Part shown: positions 47,139 through 64,000 of the stretch, in pieces
Layout of the letters: every line of letters starts with the position of its first letter
How positions within the stretch are numbered: the stretch's first letter is position 1
From: Lepidurus packardi
Lineage: Eukaryota; Arthropoda; Branchiopoda; Notostraca; Triopsidae
Direction of reading: 5' to 3'
Length of the DNA stretch: 64,000 bases
NCBI GenBank assembly: GCA_023053545.1
Contig: JAKZAN010000005.1
Coordinates: 8,990,001-9,054,000, forward strand
Position numbers and translations under genes: made by a program
The notes under the pieces: generated by a model
The model's input: the letters and a program-made list of their open reading frames with translations, nothing else
The model's database searches: none
Told to the model about the DNA's origin: nothing

Positions 47139-50100
47139 ATGGTTTCTAAAGTGGTCTTTGGGAAAGTTTTAGGCTTAAGTTCTAATAAATGGGTCTCAAG
47201 AGGTAGCGAAACCGAAATTTTGGTTGAGGTTGCTTCTGGTTTGCGAGTATACAAGTTTATCGTTGATATTTTTCATTCAGGTGAGTGACCTATACAGTTT
47301 TTTAATTATTTCCTATTTCTTGGTAGACTATTGTGGTCGTTAAACCGCATTTTAGAGCAAATCGACCCCCGAATCCAGTTTGGACCGACCGGAATGCACT
47401 GGAAACGCTAATCGAGTTTACGTCTTGTGATTGGCCAGATCCTTTACCTCGTTTTTCGCAGACCAGCAAAGCCATTCAGGTAAATTGAGGCTTTCAACGT
47501 TATTAGCTTGTAAGAGTGCTAACTTTTAGAAAAATTTTGTGTAGGCGGTGCCAGTTTTTCGTGCCAACTTTTCACAAACGACACTTTGCTACCCTCGCCA
47601 TGCTTTTACGCAATACGAAGCACGTACTTTTGATGAAAAAAAAGCGTTGGAACATCTTAATTCGCCAGCTTTAGCTGAAGTTTTGCCCAGAATGCTCTAC
47701 CGGTATACTTCACTTCAGTTTTTCTAAAACCTTTGAATTTTTACATTTTATCTCGTAGAATGGAATGCGCCTTGATGGAAAACGAAGTTCTGAACCCATT
47801 TACAGATCATTGGGCTGGTTTGGGGGCGTTACCTGAGCCTTTTAAGCAACTCATGGAAGACTCAGCCCTTACTGCGTGCCAAAGCGTTCATAACGCTGAT
47901 CTTTGTTGGGGGAAAATGGTCACTTGCCTTTCTTGGCATCCCCAGAAACCTGGTAAAAATCACGAAACTCATTTCGTTTGAATGTCAACAGTTACGATGG
48001 GTATAGGGAACGTTCTACTTTTGTATGGGACCTAAGATTTATATGAATTCACTTCCTGCCTTTAAAACTAGCATAAAAATTTTTTATAGGAGTTTTTAGT
48101 GCTGGGTATGCAGAAAAGCTGACTTTCGAGGAGCGACTGGACCGGTTACCTGATTTGCAGTTGAAAGAAAAGTTTGCGCTGATTTGGCACACGTCCACGC
48201 CCCTAGTACCTCTGGTAAAACTATTAAAGGGCCCAACTTCCCGGAAAGAAACTCACCGAAACTTTTTAGTTCATTCTAGAAGCTCCAGATGACGTCACTT
48301 GTCTGCAGTTTAGCCCTCACGACTCTCATTTGATCGCTGGCGGGTGTTTCAATGGCAAAATCGTGGTTTGGAATCTAAAAGCCGGCGATTTTTCGCCTAG
48401 TTCAACCAGCCAACTTGTAAAATCTGCTACCAGCACTCCGGATGATCAATGGGGTTGTGTAAGACAATTACAATGGGTTCCGCCGTTTCTAGAAGTAAAG
48501 GAAAAGGTTCGAAATTGAATCTGGATATTACGAATTAAATGGTTTATGTTTTTCGCCCTAGTTTAATTCAAAAGGAGTGGCACCGTCTAATCCTACCAGA
48601 CGAGGTGTCCAATTGTATTCTTGTGGAAGCGATGGCTGGATATCAGTGTGGGATGTGAAACCGACCACTAATACGGGACGAAACCCGAAATTAGAGCATC
48701 GCGACGCTCCCATGGCTCCACATATGAAACGCGTCCTTCGCGTGTTTCCAATGGTTAAGGAAAAAAGAAGGGATTTGGCCATCATCAACTTTGCTATGCT
48801 TGATCCAGCCTCCGCGCAAAGTAAAAAAAAAAAAGAATGTATCGTTACTCTTATGACGATCGTACGTTTTATGACAGGCGTACATTACGAAGCTTGTTAT
48901 AGTCAATTTTCGTTAATCTTAGAATACGGTTACCTTGTTGTTTGTGTGTCAAAGAAAGATTTGATGGTTTAAAGATTTATAGAATAGATTAGATTACTAT
49001 ATTACTATTATTATATATTACTAGATTATTATAGATTAGATGGTTTAAAGAAAGATTTGGTGGTTTAAATGTACTGAGGTTTTCTTACTGAATTTATTCT
49101 TGTGTATTTTTAGGCGATAAAACTACCGATGCTTTGGGGACCAGTTTTCCTTCTATTTGTTTGCTGGGAACTGAGGAAGGGGAAGTGGCAATCGCGGACT
49201 GGAAAACTTGCACGGAAAGCGAAAAGGGCATGGGTAAACTTGAATGGGAAGTTATTGGCAGGAAAATAAAACTTAATGCTTTTCTTACACTTGTCTTGTT
49301 TTAAAGCCTGTCGTGTACCATTATGCTTGCCGTATCATGATGGGCCAGTTACGTCAATACAGGTTTCGACGTTTTTCCCGCAGTTGGCAGTTTCTATTGG
49401 CGGCCAAAGCTGGGCGTTATGGAGAACAGATGAGCAGGTTATTGTTTTTTTATAGGAATTTTTAAAAAATAAGCATTACAGAATAAAATTTACATGATGG
49501 AAGAATGTCTGTTGTCTAGGAAGGTCCATTGCTGCAGCCACCAAGAAGTAACTCTGCGATTACTGCAGTTTGTTGGTCGCCGTGGGATTGCGCTACAATC
49601 GTTTTGGGACTGGCGAATGGGCAAATCGAGTTTTGGAATCTTTTGACTTCCCTCAATCGGCCTACGAGGGTTTTATTTGTCTCGCACGTACCCGTAACGG
49701 GTAAAAACTCCAATTTTAATGGCATGAAAACTGAACGTATTGATCGTTTTCGCAGTTTTGGCTTTTGGGAAAGATGCTAAGGGTAAACCTTTGTTGGCTG
49801 CTGCAGGAGCTGGAGATGAGGCAGCGTTGAAGCTTTTATGCTTAGATTCTTTGCAACTTATGCCTAATGAAACGTCAGAAGAGGTACTGTTAAATCGGTT
49901 GAACTATTAGGCGCTGTTTGCTGGGTTTCATTTTGGAATCTTAGACTCTAGAGAAGCTGAAGATATTACTCGAGTACGAAAAGAAACATCAGCGATCCTT
50001 GAGAGAAACCTTGGGGCTTAGCGAACCGAAAGACAAAGCTGCCGTTTCCATGTTGCATAATTTGAAAGTATTTTTATGACAATGTTTTAATAATGTGTTG

Positions 50101-50225
50101 TTTTCACTGCGTTTATATAGAGTTTTCTGGAAAACGGTTCGACTGTACGAGATGTTCCACCTATTAAGAAGTCTTTGTCGAGGTTTCTGGATATGGAAGC
50201 GAGTGTAGTACAAAACGAGCTTTAA
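47139..50225 (+). CDS. DNAI3: WDR63/DNAI3-type axonemal dynein intermediate chain
   Basis: WD-repeat intermediate chain of inner-arm dynein I1/f and relatives in motile axonemes. Thirteen exons: 47139-47280, 47358-47479, 47545-47702, 47759-47952, 48090-48214, 48270-48506, 48562-48820, 49114-49233, 49307-49437, 49520-49700, 49756-49883, 49945-50067 and 50121-50225; 2025 nt, 674 residues, phase-consistent. Recognisable blocks: KWVSRGSETEILVE, NPFTDHWAGLGAL, VTCLSWHP, APDDVTCLQFSP, IAGGCFNGKIVVWNL, YSCGSDGWISVWDV, LLGTEEGEVAIADWK, YHDGPVTSIQVSTFFP, VSIGGQSWALW and GLANGQIEFWNLL. The C-terminus is a charged helix. It is about 200 residues shorter than vertebrate orthologues, mainly at the N-terminus, so upstream exons may be missing here. 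Confidence 0.88.
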
Positions 50226-50455
50226 TTAAGTTTTCAAACTTTTTTCCAATGAATAAATTCCGTTGCTGTCCAAAGCCGGACTGCCCATGTGCCTGTACTA
50301 TCGTACAATTACTTCCCTTTTTACCCCCAAAATGTGCAAGGCCCTGACCCTGACAAACCATCACTCTTGACATTCTTTCCAATTATCCAACATTCTCCAA
50401 CAGACATCCGCATAACTCAAATTCCAAATTCAAATTCCAACATTTCTACTTGTGC

Positions 50456-50604
50456 AAATTAGTACTATTTTTCTATACATTTCAAATAATCCGCTTAAGT
50501 TATGTAGAAATACCATGTAAGTGCTAATTGCTTAAGGGCTTACATGGAAATTAGTATTATTTTTCTATACGTTTCAGTTAATCTGCTTAAATTAGGTATA
50601 AATA
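50456..50604. repeat. 57-bp direct repeat around a hairpin
   Basis: 50456-50512 and 50548-50604 share AAATTAGTA(C/T)TATTTTTCTATAC and following sequence. Between them CCATGTAAG (50513-50521) and CTTACATGG (50539-50547) form 9-bp hairpin arms. Confidence 0.8.
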
Positions 50605-50686
50605 AACTTGAAGGGTTTTAAAATTTCAGAAGAATTCACTTTATGTCTTATAAAATTGATTTAAGAATGTTCATTATGACTAACAG

Positions 50687-51021
50687 CTGCTGGCAGAAGA
50701 AATTCACATTTCAAGTTTTCAAAACTGGCGCATTCAATTGCGCTGCCGTAAGCATAAGTATCATTGGTTGGATCAGTTTAGTTCTGTGGCACCCGTGGTG
50801 GAAAACAGCGCTGTAGATGTGACAACATTGTTAAGACTTTCTTGTGGTATTTTTCCCTAGTTTCACAAAAAAACAATGGCTTACATAATCTTATCGTACC
50901 TTGAATTACTTTCCTAGTACACAAACGTGGTTTTCTACGTGAGTTGTTGACTGACTATTGCAAAACTAGTTTGACGCCGTTCTTATTATACGACTTTTTC
51001 TGTTTGTGTTTGACCTTATAA
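50687..51021 (+). CDS. two coding exons, likely alternative 3' end of WDR63
   Basis: Exons 50687-50846 and 50918-51021, joined in phase 1, encode LLAEEIHISSFQNWRIQLRC, then RKHKYHWLDQFSSVAPVVEN, a DVTTLLRLSCVHKRGFLREL segment and a stop at TAA 51019-51021, followed at once by AATAAA. The first acceptor (ACTAACAG) is phase 0. It fits either the end of WDR63 exon 12 (50067) or a GTAGTA donor inside exon 13, bypassing the 50225 stop. No start codon in this frame is evident, so a separate gene is less likely. I do not recognise the sequence as a domain. Confidence 0.45.
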
Positions 51022-51257
51022 TTATAAATAAACTAAATTTTTTCACTTTCGCTTTCCCTTTCGTGTTTGGCTTCTATGGAAAAGTTGTTTACCTAGATCA
51101 ACAATTCGATCTGCTCTCATTACCCATAAAATACAAGGTAAAATTTTTGAATACATTACGAGCCAATCTCTTCTTTTAGATGAAATCCATTCTTTATAGT
51201 GAACCGTGAAGTGAATAGTATCTTAATTTATTATATAATTCTTAGAAAGTAACGAAA

Positions 51258-64000
<12,743 letters not shown>

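Overview
This window is nuclear DNA from an animal. The genes are split by spliceosomal GT-AG introns, many of them only 48-300 bp. The gene content (ferrochelatase with a C-terminal iron-sulfur cysteine cluster, MBD5/6, KIF17, an axonemal dynein intermediate chain, membralin) is metazoan. A Spätzle-like cystine-knot precursor points to a protostome, probably an arthropod. The species cannot be named from sequence alone. All exon joins were worked out by eye from splice signals, reading phase and remembered family similarity; nothing was aligned or searched.

Layout. 0-3.9 kb: 3' end of ferrochelatase (+), an ATPSCKMT/FAM173-type lysine methyltransferase (-) and a NATD1-type acetyltransferase (+) that share a 260-bp head-to-head promoter, then a decayed tandem copy of that promoter/NATD1 unit. 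3.9-6.4 kb: a 63-residue secreted or membrane peptide (-) and a Thr/Pro-rich mucin-like protein (-). 9.1-13.4 kb: a six-exon EF-hand protein (+). 14.4 kb: a 5' half of tRNA-Tyr inserted between perfect 18-bp direct repeats. 15.1-28.7 kb: an MBD5/6-type methyl-CpG-binding-domain protein (+) with introns of 6.2 kb and 3.1 kb. 30.6-33.3 kb: a Spätzle-like cytokine precursor (+) converging on sepiapterin reductase (-), whose leader carries a second small ORF. 33.8-40.0 kb: four tandem paralogues of a secreted PAN/apple-like family (-), two apparently intact and two broken, with a hAT-type MITE next to the start of the outermost one. 40.7-45.0 kb: KIF17/OSM-3 kinesin (-). 47.1-51.0 kb: WDR63/DNAI3 (+). 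51.3 kb to the end: membralin/TMEM259 (+), 10 exons visible, 3' end outside the window.

Functional themes. KIF17 and WDR63, both cilium genes, are divergent neighbours. Sepiapterin reductase (pterin synthesis) and ferrochelatase (haem) are housekeeping enzymes. The Spätzle-like factor and the PAN-like array are secreted, fast-evolving products. No complete transposon, rRNA, CRISPR array or complete tRNA was seen.
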